Positions 9,767 through 17,648 of a DNA stretch of 64,000 nt are shown here, piece after piece; within the stretch, counting starts at the first letter, position 1, and every line of letters starts with the position of its first letter. The notes beneath the pieces were generated by a model. The model did not search any database, was not told the origin of the DNA, and saw only the letters and a list, made by a program, of their open reading frames with translations. The stretch is taken from contig NZ_CANLNH010000009.1 in assembly GCF_947492535.1 (NCBI RefSeq), forward strand, positions 140,626 through 204,625, in the 5' to 3' direction. The translations under genes were made by a program, and so were the position numbers. This DNA comes from an uncultured Dokdonia sp. (lineage in GTDB: Bacteria > Bacteroidota > Bacteroidia > Flavobacteriales > Flavobacteriaceae).

Positions 9767-9788
9767 CGGTATTTTAGACAAAATACCG
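9767..9788. promoter_or_regulatory. Interrupted palindrome upstream of A1 (candidate regulator site)
   Basis: Perfect 9-bp arms, CGGTATTTT and AAAATACCG, around a 4-bp spacer AGAC, 135 bp upstream of the A1 ATG. Nearly the same element lies upstream of B1. Candidate operator for a TPR/AraC regulator such as the one at 10152. Confidence 0.65.
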
Positions 9789-9790
9789 CA

Positions 9791-9823
9791 TAAAAAAAGC
9801 GCTGACTTACAGCGCTTTTTTTC
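9791..9823 (-). terminator. Rho-independent terminator after precursor B1
   Basis: Strong stem AAAAAAAGCGCTG / CAGCGCTTTTTTT flanking ACTTA, 13 bp past the B1 stop. Confidence 0.9.
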
Positions 9824-9835
9824 TTTATTTATTTA

Positions 9836-10006
9836 CTAATGAAAATGCGAATATGTACAACCCATTTCTCTAGACAATTCTGGATCTGTATGTGGATCTG
9901 GATCTGTAGGATCACTACTTCCTCCTTGTATTTTCAATAGTTCGCTTGTATTAATCTTTGCTATCGTTAACTTTTTAAGATTTAGTGTTTTAAATTCTTT
10001 TTTCAT
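9836..10006 (-). CDS. Putative precursor peptide B1 (LNLKKLTIAKI leader)
   Basis: 56 aa, absent from the ORF track. The leader MKKEFKTLNLKKLTIAKI resembles the class I lanthipeptide leader, with LTIAKI in place of EVISNL, and a GG at ILKIQGGSS. The core has one Cys near the C-terminus (REMGCTYSHFH) and a DPTDPDPHTDPE repeat-like acidic stretch with several Thr/Ser. With only one Cys it could form at most one lanthionine ring. It has its own conserved leader block, palindrome and terminator and lies next to the regulator at 10152. Precursor role inferred from leader and context. Confidence 0.8.
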   Translation of the reverse strand: MKKEFKTLNLKKLTIAKINTSELLKIQGGSSDPTDPDPHTDPELSREMGCTYSHFH

Positions 10007-10028
10007 GATACTAATTGTTTTATCTACT

Positions 10029-10056
10029 CCTACTCTTTTAAGGTTTTTCAGAATCC
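10029..10056 (-). promoter_or_regulatory. Conserved leader block of precursor B1
   Basis: Minus-strand GGATTCTGAAAAACCTTAAA then AGAGTAGG, 23-50 nt upstream of the ATG. It is the most diverged of the five copies but keeps AAAACCTT and AGAGTAGG. Confidence 0.65.
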
Positions 10057-10113
10057 TCCTATATAATTGAATTTGAAATATACCTTAAGTGATTTTCCGT
10101 TCACAATGAAACA

Positions 10114-10137
10114 ACCGTATTTTGTCTAAAATACGGT
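10114..10137. promoter_or_regulatory. Interrupted palindrome upstream of B1 (candidate regulator site)
   Basis: Ten-bp arms ACCGTATTTT and AAAATACGGT around GTCT, perfectly symmetric, between the stop of the regulator at 10152 and B1, about 110-130 bp upstream of the B1 ATG. Confidence 0.7.
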
Positions 10138-10151
10138 AGGATTTTCATCTC

Positions 10152-11873
10152 TTAAGCCGCAGTATTCTTTAGTATCTCGATATTCTTAATATAGTACGAA
10201 GGATTAATCCCTGTTTTAGATTTAAAGTGCTTTACAAATGATTTATCACTTTTATATCCTACTTCTAAAGCTATAGACGCTATAGAAAAAGATCGAAATC
10301 TTTTATCATTTTTTAATTTTGTCAATGCATATTCTATTCTTAAATCATTTATATATCCATTAAAGTTTTTACCCTTATGAGTATTTATTATTTTGGACAA
10401 ATACGTGGCATTGGTTTTTGTTTTTTTGGCTATCGTTCTAAGACTACAATCAGGTTTTAAAAAGTATTCTTGTTTTTCCAGTTTAGAAAGTCCTTTCAAA
10501 ACAGCATCTACTTTATCATCATCAATGGCAATCTCTGCTACTATTTTCTTAGTCTTCTGTTCTTCTTTTTGTTGTTTATGAGATTCAAGTTGATCTATCT
10601 GACTGATTAAATTATTGAATAACATTTTATTTTTTTTCTGCTTTCGCCAGAAAGAATACCCTACTATTAACAGTAAAACAAAAGTGATAAGCAATCCTAT
10701 TTGTGCATACCTCTTATTTGCTTTCTCTAAAGCTATTCGTTCATTAGCTGCATTTTCTTCTTTTTCAAAAACTCTATTCCTGGTTTTACCTTCATTTTTT
10801 TTATATGCATTTGTAAGCTCCATATATATTTTATGGTATACCCAAGCTTGTTTATCTTCTCCTAATTCTCTGTGGCATTCCATAAGTAAGTAATACGTTT
10901 GAATAATAGGAAGTTTATTGGTGTCTTCATCTTCTAAATTAGATACTATTATATTCAGGTAATCAATAGCATCATGATATAACCCTTTATCATATTTAAG
11001 CTTCGCCAAAAAGTAATGTACTCTTACTTTCTGATGGAAGTCATTATCTAACGCATACTCGCTAATTATTTTTTTTGCTTTATCTAAAAAAAACTGCGAT
11101 TCTTCTCTGCTATCTTTATTATAATAAACAATACCTTTCTTTATGTATAAATCTGCAAGTCCTTTTTTATAGTTTAAAGAATCTGCGATTTTTATTCCTT
11201 TATCTGCAAGTGATATAACTTTATCGTATTTCTCTGCTCCTAGATAAACATCATTAATCGTCGTAAGCATCTGTACATAATTTTTAGTATTCCTGTCTGA
11301 AGATTGTTCTAACGCTAGCAATAGTTTATCAGACATATCAAGTGCTTTTTCTAACTGATCATCCATTTGTGATATAAGACTGATATAACTCGAGGTTGCT
11401 ATGTTTTCTAATGTTACATATGCATGTTTTTTAGCAATATCTATTGCCGTATTGTAAAGATCTACTGCTTGTTCATTGTTACCATCAAGCATAAATGATT
11501 TTGCCTTAATAATAGAAATAACACAGGTTCTTCTTTTTTCATTATTTTTCTTTGCTAAATCTAGCGCCTCGTCTAGATATTGATGCGCCTTTTCATAATT
11601 TTCTTCTTTAGAAAAACGTCTTCCTAATTCCTGGTATATCTCGGCAGTATTATTTTCTTTAGCACGTTTTAAAACCACTTTTTCATAAAATGCGGCTTTA
11701 TCTAATTTTGCGCTTTTAATTAGTTGCACAAGCTCTTGTGAAGATTTATTAACTAAACTATCAGTAATCTGAACAGATGCTTCTTGGGCATAGAAAAAAT
11801 GTGTAGAACATAAAATAATTAGTACTGTAATCGTATTGATTATAAGAGGTATTTTCTTTGAGAAAAAAGTCAT
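10152..11873 (-). CDS. Membrane TPR / AraC-type HTH regulator R1
   Basis: 573 aa. An N-terminal hydrophobic segment (~8-29, ending FFYAQ) and a second helix (~390-410, IGLLITFVLLLIVGYSFW) bracket a large region of TPR-like helical pairs, expected to be periplasmic. The C-terminus (~470-565) is an AraC/HTH_18 DNA-binding domain (SLRTIAKKTKTNATYLSKII ... GINPSYYIKN). The layout suggests a one-protein sensor that detects an external signal, perhaps a peptide, and binds DNA inside the cell. It is closely similar to R3 and sits directly upstream of precursor B1. The ligand is unknown. Confidence 0.85.
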   Translation of the reverse strand: MTFFSKKIPLIINTITVLIILCSTHFFYAQEASVQITDSLVNKSSQELVQLIKSAKLDKAAFYEKVVLKRAKENNTAEIYQELGRRFSKEENYEKAHQYLDEALDLAKKNNEKRRTCVISIIKAKSFMLDGNNEQAVDLYNTAIDIAKKHAYVTLENIATSSYISLISQMDDQLEKALDMSDKLLLALEQSSDRNTKNYVQMLTTINDVYLGAEKYDKVISLADKGIKIADSLNYKKGLADLYIKKGIVYYNKDSREESQFFLDKAKKIISEYALDNDFHQKVRVHYFLAKLKYDKGLYHDAIDYLNIIVSNLEDEDTNKLPIIQTYYLLMECHRELGEDKQAWVYHKIYMELTNAYKKNEGKTRNRVFEKEENAANERIALEKANKRYAQIGLLITFVLLLIVGYSFWRKQKKNKMLFNNLISQIDQLESHKQQKEEQKTKKIVAEIAIDDDKVDAVLKGLSKLEKQEYFLKPDCSLRTIAKKTKTNATYLSKIINTHKGKNFNGYINDLRIEYALTKLKNDKRFRSFSIASIALEVGYKSDKSFVKHFKSKTGINPSYYIKNIEILKNTAA

Positions 11874-11980
11874 TAATGTATTGAATAAGAATGTGTTTCC
11901 AAATGTAACTATTCTTACAACTAACTACTTAGTTAAATTATTATAATTAACATCTATTTATAATAAGAATATGTTATATA

Positions 11981-11996
11981 CGCTTTCGCGAAAGCG
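11981..11996. repeat. Iterated palindrome, copy 3 (upstream of R1)
   Basis: Perfect CGCTTTCGCGAAAGCG, extended by TATA on both sides, about 108 bp upstream of the R1 start. Confidence 0.95.
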
Positions 11997-12179
11997 TATA
12001 AAGAAGTGATTTTTCTATAATAGTATGTAAAAAAGCCCATCTTCTTCCTTTCAGAGAAAATGGACTTCATCAATTAATAATCAATAAAACTCAATTATTA
12101 ATTACAAGCTACTAACCAATAGATTAATTCACTAATCTTCTAGAAGTGCTAATAATAGATAGGCCTTCAGTTAAATCTA

Positions 12180-12386
12180 TTAACAAGCTATCCAAACATT
12201 ATTTGCACAAACTAGATTTACGGGTCCCGCTAGACATGGTGGGCCCCAATAAGGACCTCCACAACAGAAAGCTCCTTCTTCTGGGCATTCTTGATCTATA
12301 CAAAACCCAAAACCACCATTAATGTTTTTTTGATCTTCTTTCTTTAAAGATTCAATTCCTTTAATATTTAAAATGTTTTTTAACAT
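12180..12386 (-). CDS. GG-leader Cys-rich peptide C1 (bacteriocin-like)
   Basis: 68 aa. The leader (MLKNILNIKGIESLKKEDQK) ends in NINGGFG, the same leader style as C2, and should be cut by the C39 exporter after GG. The core has seven Cys (including FCCGG) and, strikingly, no Ser or Thr, so it cannot form lanthionine; disulfides or another modification are more likely. It is preceded by a hairpin leader shared with C2 and by a small secreted protein gene. I cannot assign an activity. Confidence 0.8.
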   Translation of the reverse strand: MLKNILNIKGIESLKKEDQKNINGGFGFCIDQECPEEGAFCCGGPYWGPPCLAGPVNLVCANNVWIAC

Positions 12387-12412
12387 AATATAAAATTTAA
12401 AATGAATGTATC

Positions 12413-12436
12413 CTTGATCATTTAATGACGCTCAAG
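12413..12436 (-). promoter_or_regulatory. Shared hairpin in the upstream region of C1
   Basis: CTTGA-GCG-TCATTAAATGA-TCAAG on the minus strand; it can fold into a two-part stem. The copy upstream of C2 differs at only two positions. Located 27-50 nt before the C1 ATG. Confidence 0.65.
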
Positions 12437-12479
12437 GTTTGCGTCACACTCAAGCTTGAATATTTTAAATATCATATAA

Positions 12480-12767
12480 TTAGTTTCCATAAATTGTAAC
12501 AGGATCTAAGATGACATTGCTTTCACACATATCTAAGTAAAAGTCTGCCAATGACAAGTATTCCATCACTGTCAATGTTCCTCCAGAAGCAACATCGTCA
12601 TAATTTGCTTGATCAAACGCCCATTGAACGCAACTTTCTGGGTGATCTTCTGCTAGTAATTGGTAATAAAACTCTTCACAAGTTTCTAATTCTGTAGAAG
12701 AAGCATTTGCAGTAAACCCTGCGAGTAATAGCAATAAAAAGCCTATTGTATTTTTAAGTTTTCTCAT
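12480..12767 (-). CDS. Small secreted protein, unknown
   Basis: 95 aa with a clear N-terminal signal peptide (FLLLLLAGFTANAS) and a mature part of about 70 residues carrying three Cys (LETCEEF, ESCVQW, DMCES). No family recognised. It lies 93 bp upstream of the C1 peptide on the same strand and is divergent from regulator R2, with a 34-bp palindrome in the shared promoter region. It could be an accessory or immunity protein, but nothing in the sequence shows this. Confidence 0.7.
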   Translation of the reverse strand: MRKLKNTIGFLLLLLAGFTANASSTELETCEEFYYQLLAEDHPESCVQWAFDQANYDDVASGGTLTVMEYLSLADFYLDMCESNVILDPVTIYGN

Positions 12768-13078
12768 AATATATTTTTAACATTAATTTTTTATGTTGCA
12801 ACACATTACAAATATGAACTGTATTTTTAGCACTTGCAATTTGAGCATACTGGTATTCATGAAAAACGAATTCGTTTTTCATGAATATTAATAATATGTT
12901 CTAATGATTAGCATTAGATGTACATCGTATCCTTAGTGTGTACGACGAGACAAATTATCTAGTGAACTTTGATCGGGATTTACATTTCGCAAAAAGATAT
13001 CGTGTAGGTTTAATAAATTGATAAAGGATACTTACATTTATTATCTCAAAACCACCTAATGACCCTTATTACTTTGTT
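12768..13078. other. Divergent promoter region between secreted protein and R2
   Basis: 311 bp without a gene. It holds the 34-bp perfect palindrome described separately; apart from this I see only AT-rich DNA with no clear -33/-7 pair. Confidence 0.5.
12854..12887. promoter_or_regulatory. 34-bp perfect palindrome, candidate R2 operator
   Basis: Two inverted half-sites, TATTCATGAAAAACGAA and its exact complement, meet with no spacer. It lies 87 bp upstream of the 12480 gene and 192 bp upstream of R2. A related ATTCATGAAAA(T)CG half-site precedes precursor B2. Perfect symmetry over 34 bp could also form a cruciform or an RNA hairpin. Confidence 0.75.
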
Positions 13079-14776
13079 ATGAAGTTATTAACTCACCTTC
13101 TTATATGTATTTTCTTCTTAAGTAGTATCAATACTTTATTAAGTCAAAATAAAGCAAAATCTATTGATACTTTAAAAAATAAAACGGCGCAAGAACTTTT
13201 TTACATCTCTGCAAGAAGCCCTGACATTTCTATTCTTGAAAAAGCTATTAAAAAAGCCAAAGAAGAAAATAATATGTCAGTCCTTATCAACAGTTATAAC
13301 TATATGGCTTTACGATTAAAAGATGAAAATAAACTATTGTATAGTGACAGTATTATTGCTTTAAAAGATACATATAGCAATAGTTTCTATCCTGCAAGTG
13401 CTTACTATAATAAAGGTTTTTATTTTTTTAATAACGGCAACTTTATTAAAGCAACAGATAATTTCATCAAAGCCAATGAATATGCAAATAGATATTATAA
13501 CAAAGACATGATCGTTCGCTCAAAGCAAAGTTTAGGATTACTAAAAAAAGAAACAGGGGATTATAAGCAAGCACTTACGCTTTATAAAGAAAATTTTGAA
13601 TTTGCTACTTCTGGAAATACTAATACATTATCAAACACAGATTATCTTGAAATTATTCTTTCTATAGCCTCTACTTACAACGAACTAAACAATTATGATT
13701 CAATATCTTACTATAACGACTTTGGAATTAAAGAATCTTTACGTTTAAAAGACACCACTAAATACAATGACTTTATTTTAAACGAGGCTAAAGCGCTTTT
13801 TAATAAAGAAAAATATGATCGCTCTTTAAATAATTTAATTAAGATATTACCCTATTATAAATCTAGTAATGATCATGCAAATTTATCTTTTACCTATTAC
13901 TATTTAGCTAAAAACTATTTGAAATTAAAAGAAGACAAAATAGCGATTCAATTTCTAAAAAAAGTAGACTCACTTTATATAGAAAGCAATGATGCTAGAC
14001 CAAAAACAAAAGTGCAAGAAAGCTATGCGTTATTAACCTCTTATTATAGAGATCAGAAACAGTTAGAAGATTTAATTATATACCAAGATAAAACCATTGC
14101 TTTAACCAATAAGTTGCATGCTAATGAACTATATACTAATAAAAAAATTGTAAATGATTACGACATCCCATTAATATTGGCTAACACCAAAAAAGCTATG
14201 GACAAGATTAAAGCAAAAGAAAAGCGAACAAAATTGCTTTCTTATTTCTTGGTCGTTATTATTATAGCTATTCTTATCATTTTGTTTTATTTAAATACAC
14301 GAAGAAAAGTGTACAAAAAGATATTTGAGGAGTTAATCAGTAAAAAGGATGATACTTTAAATCTAAAATCAATTAAAAAAGAAAAACCTTCTACAAAAAC
14401 AACATTAAATATTCCAGATACTGTTGTTTCAAAAATCTTAACTAGTTTAGAAAAGTTTGAGAAAGACAAGGAATATCTTAATTCAAAAATATCTATTGCT
14501 GGTTTAGCTAAATCTATTGGAACGAATCCTAATTACCTCTCTAAAACTGTCAATCATTTTAAGGAAATGTCTTTTTCTCAGTATATCAATACGCTTCGAA
14601 TAACATATGCAGTAAGCTCTTTAAAAAATGATTCTATCTATAGAAAATACACCTTAAAGGCGATTGCTGCTGAGTTTGGATTTAACAATACAGAGTCATT
14701 TTCTAAAGCATTTTATAAAGAAACAGGTATCAAACCTTCTTTTTTTATGAGAAGTATTGAAAAGACAAACACATAA
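13079..14776 (+). CDS. Membrane TPR / AraC-type HTH regulator R2
   Basis: 565 aa with an N-terminal signal-like segment (LLICIFFLSSINTLLSQ), TPR-like helices to ~380, one membrane helix (~389-408, FLVVIIIAILIILFYL) and a C-terminal AraC-type HTH (~465-560, SIAGLAKSIGTNPNYLSKTV ... GIKPSFFMRS). It resembles R4 more than R1 or R3. It is encoded on the plus strand 115 bp before precursor B2, and similar operator-like half-sites precede both genes, suggesting autoregulation plus control of B2. Confidence 0.85.
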   Translation: MKLLTHLLICIFFLSSINTLLSQNKAKSIDTLKNKTAQELFYISARSPDISILEKAIKKAKEENNMSVLINSYNYMALRLKDENKLLYSDSIIALKDTYSNSFYPASAYYNKGFYFFNNGNFIKATDNFIKANEYANRYYNKDMIVRSKQSLGLLKKETGDYKQALTLYKENFEFATSGNTNTLSNTDYLEIILSIASTYNELNNYDSISYYNDFGIKESLRLKDTTKYNDFILNEAKALFNKEKYDRSLNNLIKILPYYKSSNDHANLSFTYYYLAKNYLKLKEDKIAIQFLKKVDSLYIESNDARPKTKVQESYALLTSYYRDQKQLEDLIIYQDKTIALTNKLHANELYTNKKIVNDYDIPLILANTKKAMDKIKAKEKRTKLLSYFLVVIIIAILIILFYLNTRRKVYKKIFEELISKKDDTLNLKSIKKEKPSTKTTLNIPDTVVSKILTSLEKFEKDKEYLNSKISIAGLAKSIGTNPNYLSKTVNHFKEMSFSQYINTLRITYAVSSLKNDSIYRKYTLKAIAAEFGFNNTESFSKAFYKETGIKPSFFMRSIEKTNT

Positions 14777-14801
14777 AAAACAGTGTTTTATGAATTAAAA
14801 T

Positions 14802-14825
14802 TACCAATATTCATGAAAATCGGTA
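14802..14825. promoter_or_regulatory. Candidate R2 site upstream of precursor B2
   Basis: TACCAATATT-CATG-AAAATCGGTA: imperfect inverted repeat (8 of 10 positions) sharing ATTCATGAAAA with the 34-bp palindrome; 67-90 bp before the B2 ATG. Confidence 0.55.
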
Positions 14826-14891
14826 TATACTTCTAAAATAAGAGTTCAAGTCTTCTTAGTTTTAACTCAATCAATTAATAAAACAATATTC

Positions 14892-15131
14892 ATGAAAAAG
14901 AAATTAGATCTAAACAAATTCAAAATTGCGAGTCTAACAACAATGAAAACATTAAAAGGAGGAACTGGTGATGAAACAGGAGGAATTGAAACAGAACCTA
15001 ACACACTACCTCCACAATGTTTAACAAATACACAACCCGATCCTGATTATAATTCTGACGGTCCTTTAACTCCTCCAACCTGTTTACAGACTTCTGCAGT
15101 ACAAGTAACTGCTTTTTGTAATCATGGGTAA
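14892..15131 (+). CDS. Putative precursor peptide B2
   Basis: 79 aa. The leader MKKKLDLNKFKIASLTTMKT matches the class B style (LDLNKFKIASL) and is followed by LKGGTGDETGG. The remainder has many Thr and Ser and three Cys (PPQCLTNT, PPTCLQTS, AFCNHG), compatible with lanthionine formation. It is next to regulator R2 on the same strand. The long acidic, Pro-rich core differs from the compact class A cores. Precursor role inferred. Confidence 0.8.
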   Translation: MKKKLDLNKFKIASLTTMKTLKGGTGDETGGIETEPNTLPPQCLTNTQPDPDYNSDGPLTPPTCLQTSAVQVTAFCNHG

Positions 15132-15220
15132 TAATACATTGATGATCATGTTATTTAATAAATAACTAAAAAGGGTGAATATGTTATCTAACATATATAT
15201 TCTTTTTTGCTTTATATCTT

Positions 15221-15266
15221 TATACGCTTTCGCGAACCTGCCTCGCCGGCAGGCAGGAGCGTATAT
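15221..15266. repeat. Iterated palindrome interrupted by a GC-rich palindromic element
   Basis: TATACGCTTTCGCGAA is followed by the 21-bp CCTGCCTCGCCGGCAGGCAGG (15237-15257) and then AGCGTATAT. Removing the 21 bp restores a perfect iterated palindrome, so the GC-rich element appears to have inserted near the palindrome's centre. Confidence 0.85.
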
Positions 15267-15270
15267 TAAA

Positions 15271-16485
15271 TTACCCAATCATTAAGCATTGATTCCAATC
15301 TGTTTTTTCTGGATTTAAATACGATAGAATAGCAAGTCCTATACCTGCAATACCTTCCAAAAGACTGTTTTCTTTTTCGTAGGTAGGTGTATCTCCACCT
15401 CTCCATTTCTTATATCCCGCAGATCCATCTTTATGATGGTCTATTGTCAACCCATAATCTATCCAATAATCGGCAGCTTCTTTAAAAATTGGAGTCCCTA
15501 TTTCCTTATACATAAAATCAAAAATATGCATCACACCAAAAGCGCCATGGCATAATCCTCCATCTACAATTCGGGTTTCTTCTATATCTCTACGCGTTGC
15601 AGCATGTTCTAAAAGTTGTATTGAGGTTTGCTTTACATCTTCATTTTGCATCACTTTTGCGGCTTGCCAAAGCGAAACTGCAACCCCCAAATCGCCATAA
15701 CACCATGCGAGTCTACTACTTTCAGTTTCTTCATTATTATTTGTAATCCAGTCCGGAAAATAAGAGGTGGTTACCTGTTCTCTTTTACGACTCATTAAAT
15801 GATGTATTGACTGTTCTAAAAGAGGTAGTGCTTGTTTAGAAAAAACAGTGTGCTTTGAAAGTCTAGCTAAAAAATTAATAATACTAGATAATCCATGTGA
15901 AAGACTTAGGTTACACCCTTTAAGCCCTTCTTCTCTTATAAGAATTGATTCCCAATAGATGCCATACTCACCTTTTTGAGCTGTATTATCTAGCTTAGCA
16001 ATCATCTCTAACAACATCTTTTCGTACTTTGCTTTGAGCTCTTCAGAGGTTGTATTTTCATACCTCTTTAAAAAATAGTAGCCTATTCCTATGAGGCCAT
16101 GTAGAAAGTCATAAAAATTATCTTTATCATTGAGATTTGCAACATGATTTAAATAATCATCTAACACTCCTAGAAGACCATCTGTATCTACTTCTATAAA
16201 TTCTAACTCATTAAGAAGTTCAATAGTCCATGCTGCTCCCGCAATTCCTCCACAAAACGTATGAAAATTGTATCCTTCATTAATGCTACCCACTATAGAT
16301 GCTATAATTTCACTTCCAACATCTTCACTTATTTCATTAGGGTTATAGGCATTGTAATAAAAGTGATATAATGCAAGTCCTGAGCTACCTGAAAGCACTC
16401 CTACATCAGTAGTGTCTAGCTCTCCATTTGCTATAAGCTCTTTATTTATTTCTTCTAATTTATCTTTTAATTTTTGCTCACGCAT
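15271..16485 (-). CDS. LanC-like lanthionine cyclase
   Basis: 404 aa, typical LanC length. The zinc-binding Cys of WCYGDLG and the Cys-His pair of LCHGAFG are present, as is the C-terminal LLEGIAGIGLAILSYL typical of the alpha/alpha barrel family. It should add core Cys thiols to dehydroalanine/dehydrobutyrine made by the split LanB. It is not in the LanB operon but faces the same direction about 6 kb upstream, just downstream of precursors A2-A4 and B3. The ATG is 95 bp upstream of the A2 precursor stop codon, with a terminator between. Confidence 0.93.
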   Translation of the reverse strand: MREQKLKDKLEEINKELIANGELDTTDVGVLSGSSGLALYHFYYNAYNPNEISEDVGSEIIASIVGSINEGYNFHTFCGGIAGAAWTIELLNELEFIEVDTDGLLGVLDDYLNHVANLNDKDNFYDFLHGLIGIGYYFLKRYENTTSEELKAKYEKMLLEMIAKLDNTAQKGEYGIYWESILIREEGLKGCNLSLSHGLSSIINFLARLSKHTVFSKQALPLLEQSIHHLMSRKREQVTTSYFPDWITNNNEETESSRLAWCYGDLGVAVSLWQAAKVMQNEDVKQTSIQLLEHAATRRDIEETRIVDGGLCHGAFGVMHIFDFMYKEIGTPIFKEAADYWIDYGLTIDHHKDGSAGYKKWRGGDTPTYEKENSLLEGIAGIGLAILSYLNPEKTDWNQCLMIG

Positions 16486-16516
16486 ACTGTACTAATTTTT
16501 AATGAAATATACACAT

Positions 16517-16550
16517 AAAAAAGCCATCTTACGATGTAAGACAGCTTTTA
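16517..16550 (-). terminator. Terminator after precursor A2
   Basis: Inverted repeat with AAAAAAGC and TCTTAC arms, loop GAT, ending in a T-run on the minus strand, between A2 and lanC. Confidence 0.8.
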
Positions 16551-16579
16551 AAATATACAATGAATGTATAATTTCTATA

Positions 16580-16735
16580 CTAGAAGCACTGCATTCCTGG
16601 AGGTGGGATACTAATTAAAGTTCCTTCAGCGCTTCCTGGTCCGCAACCACAAGTTCCTTGTCCTTCAATTTTGTTTAATTCTAAACTACTAATTACTTCT
16701 TTGTTAAGCGATAATTCTTTCAATGATTTTTTCAT
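16580..16735 (-). CDS. Class I lanthipeptide precursor A2
   Basis: 51 aa, not in the ORF track. The leader MKKSLKELSLNKEVISSLEL is near identical to A1, A3 and A4. The junction reads NKIEGQG rather than GGG, so the cleavage site is altered (G-Q-G). The core TCGCGPGSAEG ... PPPGMQCF has three Cys and four Ser/Thr and lacks the HCC pair of the other class A cores. It keeps the conserved leader block, palindrome and terminator. It is the most diverged class A member and may give a differently ringed product. Confidence 0.92.
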   Translation of the reverse strand: MKKSLKELSLNKEVISSLELNKIEGQGTCGCGPGSAEGTLISIPPPGMQCF

Positions 16736-16762
16736 GATAATTCTGTATTAGTTAATAAAGAG

Positions 16763-16794
16763 CCTACTCTATGTATAGGTTTTCGGCGTGTCCC
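16763..16794 (-). promoter_or_regulatory. Conserved leader block of precursor A2
   Basis: Minus strand GGGACACGCCGAAAACC, then TATACATAGAGTAGG; 28-59 nt before the ATG. Confidence 0.75.
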
Positions 16795-16873
16795 TAAAAT
16801 CAATAAATAATTAAAATTTATTTTTCGATTCTTTATAAAAATACACTGTAAATCAACGTCTTACAACTTAACA

Positions 16874-16899
16874 CACCTCATATTAAACAAAATAAGGTG
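16874..16899. promoter_or_regulatory. Interrupted palindrome upstream of A2
   Basis: Arms CACCTCATATT and AAAATAAGGTG (9 of 11 symmetric) around AAAC, 139-164 bp before the A2 ATG. Confidence 0.6.
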
Positions 16900-16996
16900 C
16901 TTAAAATCAATTATTTACAAAACACAACTTTAAAAACCTTAACTATAATTAGAACAACCTAGTATTTTGGTTTTTTTACGGAAAAATTTACAACAT

Positions 16997-17028
16997 AAAA
17001 AAGCTATCTTTTTACAGATAGCTTTTTA
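16997..17028 (-). terminator. Terminator after precursor A3
   Basis: AAAAAAGCTATCT / AGATAGCTTTTT stem with a short T-A rich loop, about 58 bp beyond the A3 stop. Confidence 0.85.
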
Positions 17029-17085
17029 TAATGTATTAGGCCTCTAAACGAATATACATTATATTATAATTAGATATATTTTATT

Positions 17086-17235
17086 CTAGTAGCACTGTGC
17101 TCCTCTTGGTGGGCAGGTATTTAAAGGACCATCTGTAGGACAACAATGTGTTGCACCACCTCCATCAATTTTATTTAATTCAAGATTACTGATAACTTCC
17201 TTGTTAAGTGTTAATGCTTTCAATGACTTTTTCAT
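17086..17235 (-). CDS. Class I lanthipeptide precursor A3
   Basis: 49 aa, not in the ORF track. Leader MKKSLKALTLNKEVISNLEL, then NKIDGGG and the core ATHCCPTDG ... TCPPRGAQCY with four Cys and three Thr (no Ser). It closely matches A4. A conserved leader block is present, but I do not find a clean copy of the interrupted palindrome upstream; only a degenerate ATAC ... GTAT inverted repeat is visible near 17320-17348. Confidence 0.93.
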   Translation of the reverse strand: MKKSLKALTLNKEVISNLELNKIDGGGATHCCPTDGPLNTCPPRGAQCY

Positions 17236-17257
17236 GATTATTCTAGTTTAATAAAGA

Positions 17258-17288
17258 CCTACTCTATTTAAAGGTTTTCGGTTTCCCC
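17258..17288 (-). promoter_or_regulatory. Conserved leader block of precursor A3
   Basis: Minus strand GGGGAAACCGAAAACCTTTA, then AATAGAGTAGG; 23-53 nt before the ATG. Confidence 0.75.
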
Positions 17289-17366
17289 TTATATTATAGT
17301 TCATATTCTGACAAACTAAATACGATACTTGTTAACGCAATTTTGTATGGATGTATCATTCATAAT

Positions 17367-17397
17367 AAAGGACTATCACAGGTAAGTGATAGTCCTT
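17367..17397 (-). terminator. Terminator after precursor A4
   Basis: AAAGGACTATCAC / GTGATAGTCCTT perfect stem, 37 bp beyond the A4 stop. Confidence 0.85.
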
Positions 17398-17433
17398 CTC
17401 ATTATATATTATAATAGTATATAGTTCTATTTT

Positions 17434-17583
17434 CTAGTAGCAATATACTCCTGGAGGTGGGCAACTGTTTAAAGCGCCACCAGTAGGACAGCAATGTGTT
17501 ACACCTCCACCTTCAACTTTATCTAATTCAAGATTACTGATAACTTCTTTGTTAAGTGTTAATTCTTTCAATGACTTTTTCAT
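17434..17583 (-). CDS. Class I lanthipeptide precursor A4
   Basis: 49 aa, not in the ORF track. Leader MKKSLKELTLNKEVISNLEL, then DKVEGGG and the core VTHCCPTGG ... SCPPPGVYCY (four Cys, three Ser/Thr). It differs from A3 mainly in the middle of the core, as expected for recent duplication and diversification. It has the clearest upstream architecture of the set: palindrome, promoter, leader block. Confidence 0.93.
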   Translation of the reverse strand: MKKSLKELTLNKEVISNLELDKVEGGGVTHCCPTGGALNSCPPPGVYCY

Positions 17584-17606
17584 GATTATTCTGGTTTAAT
17601 AAAGAC

Positions 17607-17636
17607 CTACTCTATTTAAGGTTTTCGGCGTTCCCT
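17607..17636 (-). promoter_or_regulatory. Conserved leader block of precursor A4
   Basis: Minus strand GGGAACGCCGAAAACCTTAA, then ATAGAGTAGG; 24-53 nt before the ATG and just downstream of a predicted promoter, so likely transcribed. Confidence 0.75.
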
Positions 17637-17648
17637 TATAATTAAACA

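Noticed and set aside
15084-15278. 64-aa minus ORF downstream of lanC
   Set aside because: Runs through the interrupted palindrome and ends in precursor B2; its content is dictated by repeat sequence.
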